Part shown: piece by piece, positions 1 to 13,589 of the stretch
How positions within the stretch are numbered: position 1 is the stretch's first letter
How the letters are laid out: every line of letters starts with the position of its first letter
Assembly: GCA_033819885.1 (NCBI GenBank)
Contig: JAQYUZ010000002.1
Location: 434,001 to 498,000 of the forward strand
Origin: Microbotryomycetes sp. JL201
Taxonomy: Eukaryota; Basidiomycota; Microbotryomycetes
Reading direction: 5' to 3'
DNA length: 64,000 nt
Made by a program: the position numbers and the translations under genes
Notes under the pieces: generated by a model
Told to the model about the DNA's origin: nothing
Databases searched by the model: none
What the model saw: the letters and a program-made list of their open reading frames with translations, nothing else

Positions 1-817
1 CGCAAATTCTCAGGGCCTTTGGATGTAGCGTGCGATCGCCTTCGCTCTTTCTCGTCTCGGTCAGGAGCACGACGACCCCAGTGCTGTAGCGAAATGGGTT
101 AGATCAGGTGACTACTGTCCTCATGTGGGAGCCTCGGAGACTCGCAAGCTCGGGGCACAGGCCAAAGCACCCAACACCATGATTGCGGCGAGCGCTTGCA
201 TCGGACTGTGATGGAGATCTGAAGGACGTGGCGGACCAGTGACGTAACCCAAAATGAGAATGTTTGCTGAGTGGAGGTTGCACGTCAAATAATTTCAAGA
301 GAGGACGGACAAGCACTGATTGCGGCGGGCTGCCAAGGGGCTCCTTACATCCTATGCACAGGAAACCACTGGTGGTAAAATGAGCGACTGCGAACACCGG
401 AGAGAATCACCATAAGTGCGATGCGGCATCGCTTGCGAGGCGCGAGAATCCGACTGAACTCGTGTCACCACGTCTCAACCTATCGAGTGGATCTCGAGTA
501 AGGGTTGTGGAACCCCGAGAAAGAGTACGCTGTGATAGTGGCAAGCTGGAGCTCGTGACTGTTGTACGGTCTCGGAGCGTTCGGCGCTCCCCGCCACCCG
601 AACCGGTGCTCCATTCGTCATCTTGGTCGAGGTCGGAATCGCTGCTCGAGGTACGTGCCAAAGATGGTCTCGAGTCGCTTGTGTGTACCATATCGGACAC
701 GATCCGTGCTGCAAAGATCCCGAGACCTTTGAACAAGTCCGCGGGACGCATCTCCTGGCCGTTTATGGCGAAGCGAATGTACACTCTTACACTCTTGGGA
801 GGACTTGGACATTGGAA
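1..817. other. Left edge, no confident gene
   Basis: This stretch lies 3' of the acyl-CoA synthetase and runs to the window edge. Open frames exist on both strands: about 407-784 on the minus strand, Ser/Thr/Arg-rich, and 462-878 on the plus strand. Neither shows a recognisable domain. The minus-strand frame has no ATG at its 5' end, and the plus-strand frame would overlap the 3' end of the acyl-CoA synthetase. A terminal exon of a gene lying beyond the left edge cannot be excluded. I treat the stretch as unassigned. Confidence 0.4.
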
Positions 818-3042
818 TTACAGTTTAGACATCAGTCTCTTGAGCCTATCTCTCAAAAGATGCTTTTGCACTGAATAGCCGATACAACGTGTCAATTCCT
901 CTTCGTCCCATGCCCAATAGCTTACGGTGCTCACCTTTTCCTGTACTGGTTTTTTCAAGAGCTGGAATGAGCTCGACCCATTCCGGTATCGCGAATGCGG
1001 GCATCTTGCCGCGCGAGAACTGTTTCAACTCTCTCTCAAAATCGACTTGCTTGCCGTGCCACGTAGAACCCTCGCGCAAGACCACAAATGCGTGTGGCCG
1101 CTCGCCCCATTTTTCGTGAGGTCGTGCTACGCAAGCGACTTCAAGTACATCAGGGTGTGCCGACAAAGCAGACTCGATGCTCAGACTCGAGATGTTTTCG
1201 CCGCCAGAAATGATGATATCCTTGCTGCGGTCTGGGGCAGTACCTGATGGTCAGCTCGTGCTGACCAGACAACTAGTGCTCGATCAACAACTCGCCTTGA
1301 ATGGCAAAAGTGCCATCCGGTCTTCTCACAGCCAAGTCACCCGTGTGAAAGTATCCACCCGCGAAAGCCTTTTCCGTCGCCTCCTTGTTGTTCCAGTAAC
1401 CTTTCATGACAAGGTTTCCTCTCATAACTATCTCGCCGACTTCCGTCCCGTCAAAAGAAACTTCTTGCAGGTCACCTTCCTTGACGTTGTGCTCCTCGCC
1501 ATCGGGAACAAGTCGGACGACTCTGATGTCATCGGCCATTCGGAAGGCGTGTCCTTGTCTGGCCTTGTCTTCGTAGTAAGTCGGTGCAGACGGGTCGAGG
1601 AAGTAACCCTGTGTCATCGGACCGTACTGCCGAGAATTCGTGTAAGCTAGGGCGCGCTTCTTACGACAGTATGCTCGAGGCTCACCGTTTCTGTAAGACC
1701 ATAGACGTGCGTGATCTGGAAACCGAGTAGCTCGATTTGTTTGATCAGAGTGGCAGTCGGCGCTGCGCCAGCAACCGTTGTTCGAACAAGTTGCGGTGGG
1801 GCACGGGCCATTTTGTGCGTCGCAATAGACAATTGACTGATGTATGAGCCAAAACGCGTGAGAAACGATTCGCCAAGTCTGTCGATGAAAACTCACACCG
1901 TTGGTGCGCCGCAGTAATGCGTCACCCCTCTCTCCAAAAATGATCTCCATACTTCATTGTAGTCCCCGACTTGTCGAAGACAGAGCTGTGTCGACATTGA
2001 CATTGTATTGCTCCAAGGATAGCACCAACCGAGGCAATGGAACTGCAAACGCATGTTCAGTCACCCGATTGATTTTGTCGCTAATTCAACCCACCATCGG
2101 AAGAATCCAAAGGTACACTGACGAGCTGTTCATGCCAGACTCGACGGCGTTCGCCACGCCTGCGAGATACGTTCCCCGATATGACGTCTCGACACCTGAA
2201 ACATTTACATTTAGCCTGCTGCTCCGTCAGTGTCTTGCGACAGCAGCTGCACGCACCCTTTGGCCTTGACGTCGTACCCGAAGTGTAAGAAATGGCAAAT
2301 GTAGCTAGCTCGTCCCGCTGCATCTCGAGCCCTGCCCAACCAAGCGATCCGAGTTTGCGATCATGCTCGGCGCCTCGTTGGAGCAGCTGCTCGTACGGAT
2401 CTTGCGCCTGACCAGAGTCTTCGCAAACGATGACAGGCACGTGAACGTTCTTGACGAGCGATTGAAACTGACTGTCTGCGAGGACGAGTTTTGAGCCAGA
2501 GTCTTGGACTATATACTCGACGTCGCTCGGGTTGAGACGCGTGTTGACGGCGACAATGACACCTTGAACGGCTGGGATGGCTTGGAGCGCATCGGCGACA
2601 AAGGGAACGTTTGGCCCGAGCACAAGGACTTTGTCACCCGGCTTAATGCCCAGCAGCTTGAGTGCGTACGCCAGATAACACACTCGAGTTGCCCTGATAT
2701 CAACAAAGAGACGTCAGTTGTGCGGCCTATTAACAGACAGTCCGCAGAACGAGGCGAGAGCGCGCTCGGCCCCACAAGTCTGCGAAACGCCCGCGGGTTC
2801 TCTTTCAACGCGTCTGTATCTTACCATTGCTCGTAGGTCCATTTCAGATTCTTTTCAAAGTGCCACAACGCCAAGTGCTTGGGCCGAACCTGCGCCGCTC
2901 TCAGTAAAAAGTAGCAAGGATTGAGCGGCGAGTACGACGGCGCGAGTCCTGCAGGTAATTTGGGTCGGAATCGCGTGGCGAGTGGGGCTTGAGTGTCGAA
3001 ATGGTCTGAGACTTGCTGCAGTCGTGCTTTCGGGGAAGACAT
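818..3042 (-). CDS. Peroxisomal AMP-dependent acyl-CoA synthetase
   Basis: ANL-superfamily ligase that activates a carboxylic (probably fatty) acid with ATP and CoA. Visible in order: N-terminal segment from ATG 3042, the P-loop TSGTTSRPKG (near 2270), the YGLTET motif (near 1690), the GYFHTGDLAVRRPDG region (near 1350), the hinge DRSKDIIISGGENISS (near 1200) and the A10 lysine in TSTGK (near 940). At least six short introns interrupt it. The last one (871-934) joins TSTGK to VQKHLLRD and a C-terminus ending in Ser-Lys-Leu, a type 1 peroxisomal targeting signal; reading through that intron would lose it. The intron at 1232-1295 is of the GC-AG class. The P-loop has Ser where TSGTTGRPKG is usual. 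The substrate cannot be read from sequence. It is divergently arranged with the HVA1-like gene. Confidence 0.9.
1232..1295 (-). other. GC-AG intron in acyl-CoA synthetase
   Basis: The donor reads CAAG|GCGAGT and the acceptor CCCCAG|AC. Removing these 64 nt joins the PDGTFAIQ exon in frame to DRSKDIIISGGEN, restoring the family order. A GT donor that does the same is not visible. Confidence 0.75.
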
Positions 3043-3406
3043 AACGGCGCGAAGGAAAGAATGAAAGCAGCTTCCGGGTGCTCCTGCGTTTATACGAAGT
3101 CCTCACCTCAGCCCTGGTTTGCCGTGCCACGGACGAACGAAGGGCAATCTCCGTTCGTCACGTGACCATTGAAAGAAGGTATTTCCACAAACACTTCCTA
3201 CACATGCGCTTCTCATAGATGCAAAAACATACAAATCACATCGAACACTTGCCATCCTGCGACAACCAACCCCTGTCACCCGTTGCACGATTCGTCACTG
3301 CAGACGACGATCGCGAGCGTTAATTGAAGTCGCCTTTGATCAAGCAGTCCCATACCCGCTTCTTCTCCTGGACAGAACACCGCAAGCCACAGCACACTTG
3401 GTAAAA
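3043..3406. promoter_or_regulatory. Divergent intergenic region
   Basis: This 364-bp region separates the divergent acyl-CoA synthetase and HVA1-like genes and must hold both promoters. I see no obvious TATA box or other nameable element. Confidence 0.4.
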
Positions 3407-4370
3407 ATGACAAAGGCACAAGATCTCGACAAGGGCGATGAAGTTCAGTACGTGACACTTTCAGCTCGAGGTGTCCAGTCCAGCCTCTCTACTCTTGCTG
3501 CCAGCGGCCCGACCAAGAATGAGATTCTGATGCTTGCGACATTGTTTGCTCATCTACAGATGGAAATGGGGCGGCGGACAACCTACCGGCAAGGTACATA
3601 TCGAAACTTTGGGCCCTTTTGACGTCATAGCTCTGACTGGGCAGCTTTTGTTGGTCAACAGGTCCAGGATGTAGTCGAAGGCGATGCGAGCACGACCACG
3701 AAAAAGGGCAACGAGGTCACTCGTAAAGGCTCAAAAGACGACCCAGCTGTCATCATCAAAGCCGACTCGGGCGTGCGTTGATTCGAATTCGAGTGCCTGC
3801 ATTATATGCCAAGACAACTAACCTGAATGGGTCGAATTGCTTTAGAACAACGCCATCAAATCTGCTCACGAGTTGGTAGGCGTCGAAGGCGGAGGCAAAT
3901 CGGCCAACGAGACTCGTAAAACACCAAAGGAAGGCGAAAAAGAGGACGACGGAGACAAAGACCAAGACGAAGACGAGGGCGAAAAAGATGCCAAGGACGC
4001 CCCGAAGACCAAGGCTAGGGGTGGCCAAAAGAAGGGTGGTGCAGCAGCGTCAAAGAAGAACGGCGCTGCCGCAAAGCAGAGCGCGGGCGGCAAAAAGGGA
4101 GCTGCCAAAAAGAACAACAAGAAGAGCAAGGACGAGGAAGACGACGACGATGAGGTAGAGGATGAGGAGGAGGAGGAAGACGAGGACGAGGAGGAAGAAG
4201 TAGAGACCGAAAAGCCCACGCCCGCTAAGCGAACTCGTGGTGCGAGCAAGAAGAAACAAGAAGCAGAGGCCGAGGATGACGAAGAGGACGAGGATGATGA
4301 TGAGCAAGAAGAAGAAGACGAAGAGTACGAGGAGGAGCCAGCCAAAAAGAGCCGCAAGTCGAAGAAGTAG
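3407..4370 (+). CDS. HVA1/TUDOR-like (DUF2945) protein, acidic-basic tail
   Basis: Four exons: 3407-3447, 3560-3593, 3662-3772 and 3846-4370. Spliced, the N-terminus reads MTKAQDLDKGDEVQWKWGGG, followed by a KGNEVTRKG strand and DDPAVIIKADSGN. That pattern fits the small barrel called hypervirulence-associated protein TUDOR domain, about residues 8-75. The remaining roughly 165 residues are lysine-rich blocks alternating with long Asp/Glu runs, ending KKSRKSKK, which suggests a nuclear, nucleic-acid- or histone-associated protein. The name comes from the domain family; function in this organism is unknown. The GTACGTGAC donor at 3448 is chosen because it alone gives VQWKWGGG. It is convergent with the CNH gene, with a 155-bp gap. 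Confidence 0.75.
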
Positions 4371-4525
4371 ATACCACGGCACTGATTGAGCTCTAGAATC
4401 ATGCAATACAAGTGAAGTATCATCAATGTAACACGGGAACAGAATCGGTCGTCGGAAATACAGGACGAAGAGAGCGGCAACAACACTCGAAAAATGAAAC
4501 AAAACACAAGGATCTCATCTCGACA

Positions 4526-7500
4526 TTAGTTGACGACTGTCAGACACTTGAACACGATGTGCTGGCCGTTCCGCTCGGCGAAGAAGAGCTGGGATGACTG
4601 CGCATGGGTACCAAGCCATTGAACAGCATCGGCTGGCGACTTGAGCGCCCTGGCTGCAGCGGTAAACGATGGCTCATTCAATCCACCTTGAACCGCAATC
4701 GCTTTGACTTCATTTGCACTGATTGAAATAATGAACGTCTTGGTCCCGCCAGAGACGAGCATCTCGAGCCGTCGGGGGGCGTCGACTGCAGACTGCTCGC
4801 CAACCGAAAGCGCATTGCTCGAGGTCCACACCATCGGTCGCTTGATGACTACGAGCGAATGATCAGAGGAGGTTTGCGTGGCATGGCACCTCTGTTTTGT
4901 ACTCACCTGATTTGCCTTCGGCGGTAACAATGCCAGACAGGCTGTCGCCTTTTGAGACGAAGAACAAACCTGGCCTACCATCTCCGCGAGGAGCAGCTCC
5001 ACTCAATAGAGACACTGGAGACAGCAAAGGCGGTTGCACTGCAGTCGCACGTGACGACCCCGGATCAGGCGAAGATGTCACGACATCGGTGTACAATGGC
5101 GGGATGGTCCACGCGGATGACAATACGCTCGACGGGACAGGCGGAACGAACGGAAGCTGTTGAAAGGTGGTATACGGTAACGAAGACTTCGATGACCTTG
5201 TGCGAGCTTCAGACGGCACGTCCGAAGTAAGAGCAGGCGTAGCTGCCGAACTAAGAGCAGGCGTAGCTGGTAACGGCCGGTTCAGACTCGGAGTGCGAGA
5301 GAAAGCGCTCCTCGCCGTATCTAGCGAGGTTGGAAGTGCTCCTTCGACTTCCTCTTCGTTTCGGATCGCGGCGGACGACGTCACGGGCAAAGTTGTTCCG
5401 GCGATGTCTTCCCTAGCTGGATCAGCGGGATGCAGGAATGCATCATTCGATGAAACAAGTCCGCCTTCAGCGAAAGCGGTGACAGCAGCGGCAGACGCTT
5501 GCTGCAGTCTGCGTTCGCGCTCGCGCCGAGCTCGACGTTCTGCTCTTCCGACGCCAACTTCCCTGACCCGGACGGTAGACGGCTCGATCGCGAAGATACT
5601 CTCGCTGTAGAGCAAATCTACGGGCGAGTCTGGTCAGCAATTCCGAAGACCGGAGACTGGCAAAGACTGACAAATATCTACCAAATCGTCTCCCTGTAGC
5701 TGGAACTCGATCGAGCGGGGCGCTTCCGGCAGAACAAATGTGCGGTTAAGGGCCAACGACACCGAGCGCGAGCCCTGAACAGGACAGAAACAATCAGCCC
5801 CTACGCAAACTGCGACAACCGAGATCCTTACAGTGAACAGCTCGACACGCTCGCCTTCTTCGCCGCACAACACTGCAAGGTACGTCTTCTTCTTGGTTTC
5901 GACGGCTTTAAACGAGAAGGCGCCTTTTGTGCGAGCCAGCTTGACGTACTCGATGGCGCTCGTAGCCTGCTCACACAATACCTAGTCAGTAGGGAGGGGC
6001 CAAGCCAGGTCGACCATTGCACTTACAGCTGCGAGATGCGCTTCCACGTTGAGCCCATCAATGTAAGGCTCTGTGGTCTCTCCGTCATCTGTGTTGAGCT
6101 CGGAATGTCTTCGCTTGAATTCGGGAAGAGCATTCGAAGAAGGCATATGTAAGCCCGTGTTGACCGGTCTAGGAGCCAGGGCCGGACGGTTCTCTTCCAG
6201 GGACGCCGCGCGTTGTCCTGACGAGACCGCTCGAGGATCGCCGAGGTGCGATGCAGAACGGTTGAGCAATCGAGAACCAACCCCGCCAACTGTCCACCGT
6301 TTCATTTGACGATTGGTCGGCGAGCCATCCGGTGTCACTCTCAGTTGCGACGATGAGGCAGTGGAGCTTGCCTCTACTGAGGCACTGGCTTCATTCAAAC
6401 GCAACAGCGGGGCAGACGATGATGCAGGCAAGCTGGAGGGCAGTGGCAGTCCGTCGCGGATGATGTCGGCTAGAGACAGGGTCTCTCGTTCAGGGGACCC
6501 CTCGGTGCCTTGGTCTGTCGCGGGTGAAGCCAAAGTCGTTGGCTTGCGCGGGAGCAGGCGAGCGGAAGGTGGCAGGAAGTCGGACGAGGACCTGGGTACG
6601 ACAGATTGAGGTCTGTGCCGAGGCATTGAGCGCGCCGAGCGGGGCCGAGAGGGGAACGGAAGCGCCGAGAGGGCATCAGAGCTCGAGGTCGAGGCAATAC
6701 CTGCGGTTTGCACAGCGACAGAACCAGTCGCAGCCACCTGAGACCCGGTCAATGATGGCGGCACGAGTGTGCGAGGGCTGACGGGTTGTGAAAAGTAGTC
6801 ATTGAATGGCGGGCAAGGGGAAGCCCCGTTGCTCGTGATCCAACCTGAGTCAGAAGCAGTCTCGGACGTCTGCCTGATCAGCGACGCTGGCGCTACTGAA
6901 AGCTTCTGGCTTTCAAACGAAGGCGTGCCCGGGGTTAAAGTGAAGCCTGTCGAGGACTGCCGGCGACCGTGCTCTACAGAAGCACAGCTCGATCTCCTGC
7001 TCAGGCTTCCTGGCGAGTGACTGCCGTGGACGTCGACTCGAGAGCGCCTGCGAGAGGCGACAGTCGCGGTCGATCCTCGTCGAGACGCTACAAACTCTCG
7101 ACTTTTTTGTCCCCGAACGTGACGGACACCATTAGAAGTGCTTGAACCAACGCTCCCTTGGTTGCCGATCGATCCGCGCGGGTTTCGCGGTACTGAATCC
7201 ACGATCGTTCCAGAAGATCCTCGAGCCATGACAGGCCGGCTTGGCGACGGAGGAGGAGGGTAAAACGCAGACGATGAGCTCTGATGCCAAGAGCTTGGCC
7301 TGGACGATTGGCGACGAACCGTTGGACGTTGATGCGCAATCGAGTCATACTGCGGTGGCGGCGAAGGAAGCGGTGCCAGGTCTTCAAGCCTGTCTCGAAC
7401 TCGCTCAGTTGCTGACGGTTTAGAAGACTTGCTCTTGGCGGGCGGTCGCAGGTGCGACGCTTGCATGATGGGATATCCGGCTTGCCGGGAAGTCTCGGCA

Positions 7501-9496
7501 AGCTTTCTTCGAATGAGGGCTCTGACAGAATCGAGGGCATACACTGAGGGAACAACACGCCGTCAAAGGTCTCCCGCTATGAGACAAGAGTCATGCAGAC
7601 GTACCTCGGACGTGGTCGTTCCTGCCGGCAATAGCCAAGAGAATGTTTGAGCGCTCGCTCAAGACCGCAAGCTCCTTGAAGCGCGTCTTTTTGATCAGCG
7701 AGATTGGCTTGCGTGTCCTTTGTTGCTTGTCGTTGGTCGCAGACATGGCCCCCGGCGCGGGGAGGGGCAAAAAATCTAAGCTTTGAGTCGTTCCTATTCC
7801 GTTCAAAGTCAGAAACGCGTTGTTGCATCGCATGTGACCAAAGCAATCGTACCGATCAACAGATATTTGCCGTCAAGAATTGCGCCGCACAGGGGCATCC
7901 CAGTTTTCGACAGAGACAAGCTCTGTGTCAGGGCGCCAACAGACAGTCCAAGAGAAAGGAGGGTTGGCTCAGGCTCTTCAGATGTAGTTTCCACAATTGG
8001 AGTCGACATGCCGACAGTGGCGGGCGTGTCTGGCACCCTCGAACCTGCGTTGCCCGACAGACGGGGAGAGGACGTGGCCGATGCGACACGCCGATTGGGT
8101 GTACTGCTGGATGGATCAGAAAGCATGGCTGAGGCCGTTCGCGAAGAACTCGGCTCGGCAGTCAGAGGGATTTGTCGTGAACCGCCGCGAATGGCTTCCA
8201 CACCACTTTGGCATCTCAAAGTAGTCACACTGGACGCGGTTGAGCCAAGACAACCTGCACCCGAAGATCGCAACGATGTTAAATGAGTAGCTTCACTGTC
8301 GTTGCCGGTTCCTACGCTGGCCCAGTCCGATCGTCGGTTCGAAGGAGATGCTGTCGCGGGCTGAAGTGTTGATGAGTGCTGCTCGCCTAGCCTGGGGCTG
8401 CCGCCCGAATGAGATCGAGGCGACCTTGAGAGCAAGTTTGAAATCAGTGCGCGAGCTCCACGCGCCTGCGACAAACTTGCGTCAATGTTTAGAATCAGCA
8501 GATCAATTTCTCGTAGCGTACCCTTGACGTCCTTGGCTGCGCTGCCGACGCAAGCTGAGCTAATGGGCCGCTAGCAACACTGACAAACGTCCCAGTGTCC
8601 TGTGCTTGAGCGCATTCAATTGAAGTTTGCGATCCTGCAGCAGCGGGCAAACTTGGGCGCGCCTGGGACCAAGTTGTGGCGGAGCTGTCGAGTGATGCAC
8701 CAGGCATAGGTGGAGAAGAATTTGCAGAATCTGACGATGATGCGCTCGAACGGTCCCACGCAGGATTGGCAACGTTTGCCGGCTGTGGCGGAGGCAGGAC
8801 CATTTCGACATGCTTGCCCATCGCTCCTGGAGTTGTCTTGCTGAGCGAAAGAGGTCGTGCGGTAGTTCTAGGAGATACTGAGCCTGTTCTGAGCGACTCT
8901 ATGCTCTGCAACCGCATCTCCCTTGCGACCTGCTCTCCCGCCTGGCCCAGTCCGAGTCCGAGGCCTGCGTCCTGCTCCGAATGAACGCCTCCGAAGCCAC
9001 CGTTGACCTCTGCAAAGGCGTCTCTGTCCCAATTGCCTCCCGATGCGTGCATGTCTGCACGTTGTGCTGCTTGTGTGCCGCGCACGGGCCGTGCGTCCGG
9101 CCGTGGTCTAGACCCCGCCGCGCTCGAGCCTGCCTGCACGAGCGGCAGGGTGACTGGCGTCGCGCCAGAATGTGCCGTCCAGTCACCACAATCTTGATAT
9201 CCGCGTTCCTGATCGTCGCTGTCACTGTCGTCGTCGCTGACGTCCGTCGTGAGCGGTTGTGCGCTCGGTTCGCTCGTCGGATGTTGTTGAACCAGGCTTG
9301 CGGCCGTTGCAGCAGCCAAGAATGGCGCAGGATCGGGCACGGTAACGCTCAAGTTCTTGTGCAACCTTTTCCTGGCTGGACTTGACGGGACTGGCCGTGT
9401 TTGGACGTCTGTGTCTGTACCCCGCGCGCGCTCGACTGCGCTCGAGCCGACAGCAACCTCACTCGAGCGCAATGAATGTACACTCGTCGATGCCAT
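4526..9496 (-). CDS. Long CNH (citron-homology) domain protein
   Basis: Many-exon gene with ATG at 9496 (MASTSVHSLRSSEV) and stop at 4526. The first ~500 residues are Ser/Pro/Ala-rich and probably disordered, with one conserved-looking helix, GTLREIDLLILNIDASLSQ (near 8490). A CNH beta-propeller follows: PLCGAILDGKYLLIGTTQSL, KTRFKELAVLSERSNILLAI, then VRVYALDSVRALI (about 7900-7500). After that comes a huge Ser/Arg/Pro-rich insert (about 7480-6100). The propeller then resumes with AIEYVKLARTKGAFSFKAVE, RTFVLPEAPRSIEFQLQGDD, LLYSESIFAIEPSTVRVREV, a second Arg/Ala-rich insert, and FFVSKGDSLSGIV. The end is KCLTVVN. CNH domains usually bind small GTPases or act as tethers, as in Rho-GEFs, MAP4K kinases and Vps39 relatives. 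No kinase or GEF domain is seen here, so the specific role is unknown. Exact exon borders are uncertain in the inserts. Confidence 0.7.
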
Positions 9497-9771
9497 TGTT
9501 TTCTGTCCTTGCCGTAGGGCACTCGCGGTGTCGTTGCCCCTCTGCACCAATGCTCAGAGATGCGACATTCGGATGACGATGTGCCAGTGTTTCAGATTGA
9601 ACGTCTTTCGAAAGCGGTGAGCGGCTGTCTCAGCCCGCGCTCAGGCCCCTCAGGGACAATCAATGCTCGACGAAAAAGAGTAATTTCTGTTGCAAAATAG
9701 TGTACATCCATGACCTCTCTAGACCAAGTGTCTTTTCGAAATTGCTCTGGCCCCGATGAAAGAGATCAAGC

Positions 9772-11867
9772 CTACAAGGAACGGTCAAGCGCCATCAGCC
9801 TAAATGCACGGCACGAGACCCCACCAATCAAAGGCGCGCTCACTTTGTCATTGCGCCTCTTTGAAAACAGTCTCTTCAACGCACTTGGGCGCCGTTGCAC
9901 ATCTGCGCCGCCCGAGCGATCCCCAAAGTACCCACCTCCTTCCTGCTCTTTGAACCGGTCGATCGGACTCGCGGGAGATGTCACCTTGAGACGCGACGGC
10001 GAGTCGATGGACAAGTGTTCAAACTCGTCCGTCGGCGGCTGTTGGTTTGAATTCGTCAACGTGGCGCTGCGCTGCCTTTGTTGCGGGCTCGGGTCATCGT
10101 ATCGTCCGTTGGCATCTCGCAAAGGTGTCGGACTTGCTTGGGTATCAGAATCGTTCATATCGGCAGCAACATGTGATTGTGATGGTTTTCGGTTCGGTCT
10201 CAACCTGGCAGCTAGCGATTTTGAGCGTTTCGGACGGTTGTCGGCTGGCGACCCATTGACGAAGTACTGATCATCCGGGACGATGGGTACAGGTGGCGCT
10301 TGTTGCGCGACAGGCTTGCCTGCAGCCAACGTCGCCTGCACGTGCGCCAGAAGTCAAGTCAGACGGCTTGGGGACGCGCGGTAAAGCCACGGCTTACTTC
10401 AATGTCCCAAATAGATTGTGCTTTTGCCGAGCGTTCACTCTTCTTGCTCGTCACTGACGGCACGACGCTCTCTCGTGAGACTTGCCCGTTTACGCGGTCG
10501 CGCTCCCGACCAAAATCTTCCCAAGCTTCAGAATCTCTGCGGGCCGAAGCCATCAGCTTTTCAACCGACAATACCAATATACACCAGAAGTATGAGAGGG
10601 ACGTACCTGACGCCATACATCTCGATCAGCTGTGCGCCTTTGCCGTCGCCTTGCTTGACCGGGTACGTTCCCGTGTTGAGCGAACTGTCACTGTTTCTCC
10701 TGCCATGCGGTGGCTGGCCCGACCCTGCAGCAGCATACGGGCCTTCTGCTAGACTGGCGTTGTGCGCGAGGTCGTGTCCATGCATCGCGGCCAGAGCGGC
10801 TACTGCTCTTGGCGAAAGATTCTGCGATGGAGTCGCGGCGGAGGCAGACACGCTTCGGGACGACGTGCGCGCTGGTCCTGCGAACGCCAAAGTTGGGGGT
10901 GGAGCGAGCGATGCAGAGTCGAATGCTGCCATTGGTGCGCGCGAACCTTTTTGGCGAGAGGCAGCAGCAGCGGCAAACGGTCCATCATGCCGTGCGAGAG
11001 CTGGAAGCGTAAGAAAGTGGCGCATGACATGATCAAATAGTCGACACAAACATCATCAGCCAACGTTCTCGCACATCTCTGCCTGGCGCAATCCGTCGGC
11101 GAACTGACCTCCGCCTCCGTACAGTCCGCTCACGTCGAGCTTGTCAATAACGTCGAGCGGGACGTGCGGTTTTCGCTTGCGTCCGTCAGCATTTGTGTCC
11201 CTTGCCGACGAACTCTTAGTTGGCATGTGTGGTCTTGTCTGCACGGGCGAGTGACTGCGAGAGCGGTCCAGTGGCGAGCTGGCCGTGTCGCTCGCGCCGT
11301 CCGTCCTGTAGGCATCGATGAGCGAGTCTGCCGTGCCCGAGCGTGTCATGTCTGGTTGATGTTGTGACGGGTGCGTGTTTGCGTTTCCAAATGTCTGCAT
11401 AGCAGGCCGGTTCAGCAAGTGCGAGCCTAGCTCCAAGCCGGCCTGCACGTCTACGCCCGCGTCCAAAGCCAGGCAGTGCGGGCGCATGGGTGCAGAAGCG
11501 GACACTGAGCCATGCACGTGTAACGTTGACTTACGACCACGTCCTCTAACGCGTGTGTGAGCTCGGCCGAGCTGTCGAGCACCGAGCGCGAGCCTGCCAG
11601 CGCCGACGACGAGCGAGCCAAAGTCAGACGTTTGTCAGTATGTAGGGCGTGTGGACACAAACTCGAGAGAATGGACAGCTGTTTGACTGTGGCGCGTGCG
11701 CGTCTGGCCTGGGCACGCCAACTGTCGCCGGTTGACCGCCAAGCTTGAGCGCCAGGCGCGTCGCTCGCAGCAGAAACCCCACCACTCGCAGCACGCGCCA
11801 GAGGCTGTGTGGCACAGTCGGCCACGCACGCTCGACCGCACGACAGACAGCTCGACTCACTGCTCAT
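9772..11867 (-). CDS. pal1: Pal1-family cell-morphology protein
   Basis: The start ATG at 11867 (MSSESSCLSCGRACV) gives an exon that splices at EDVV into AGLELGSHLLN. The diagnostic Pal1 segment follows: RKRKPHVPLDVIDKLDVSGLYGGGG (near 11110), then HDGPFAAAAASRQKGSRAPM (near 10970) in the next exon. Later blocks include SAKAQSIWDIE and a basic C-terminal part, RRPSALKRLFSKRRNDK. In fission yeast Pal1 is a membrane-associated protein of growing tips and septa that binds the Hip1-type adaptor Sla2; an eisosome or endocytic-patch role is inferred. Outside the Pal1 core the protein is Ser/Ala/Pro-rich and likely disordered. It lies tandem to the CNH gene with a 275-bp gap. Confidence 0.8.
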
Positions 11868-12095
11868 GTTGGCCACAGCACTTTGTGCTGGTGTGCGTGT
11901 CAGACAGAACAACAAACTTCTAGAATCCAAGAAACTCTAAACACGAATTGTTGGCAGCGAATTGCAAGAATAGGGAACAGGAAAGGAGACACACCTACAC
12001 ACACAGATCAAAAGATAGAAGAGATACACGATAGAGTGACGAGAAAGAAAAAAAAATAATGAAAAATCCAACCAGATGTACCGAGATCGAGAAAT

Positions 12096-13477
<1,382 letters not shown>

Positions 13478-13589
13478 GGTCAGGGCTCGACTCTCATTCC
13501 GCAGCAGCGTCGCTTCATCGCCACGCCAAGTTCAATTCACTTGAGCAGATAATAGTTTTGTACCTTGACGCTCCTGATTTACAACAGCA

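Noticed and set aside
3866-4507. Long minus-strand poly-Ser open frame
   Set aside because: It is the antisense of the Asp/Glu/Lys-rich tail of the HVA1-like gene; GAG/GAC/GAA repeats read as Ser/Leu codons on the other strand.
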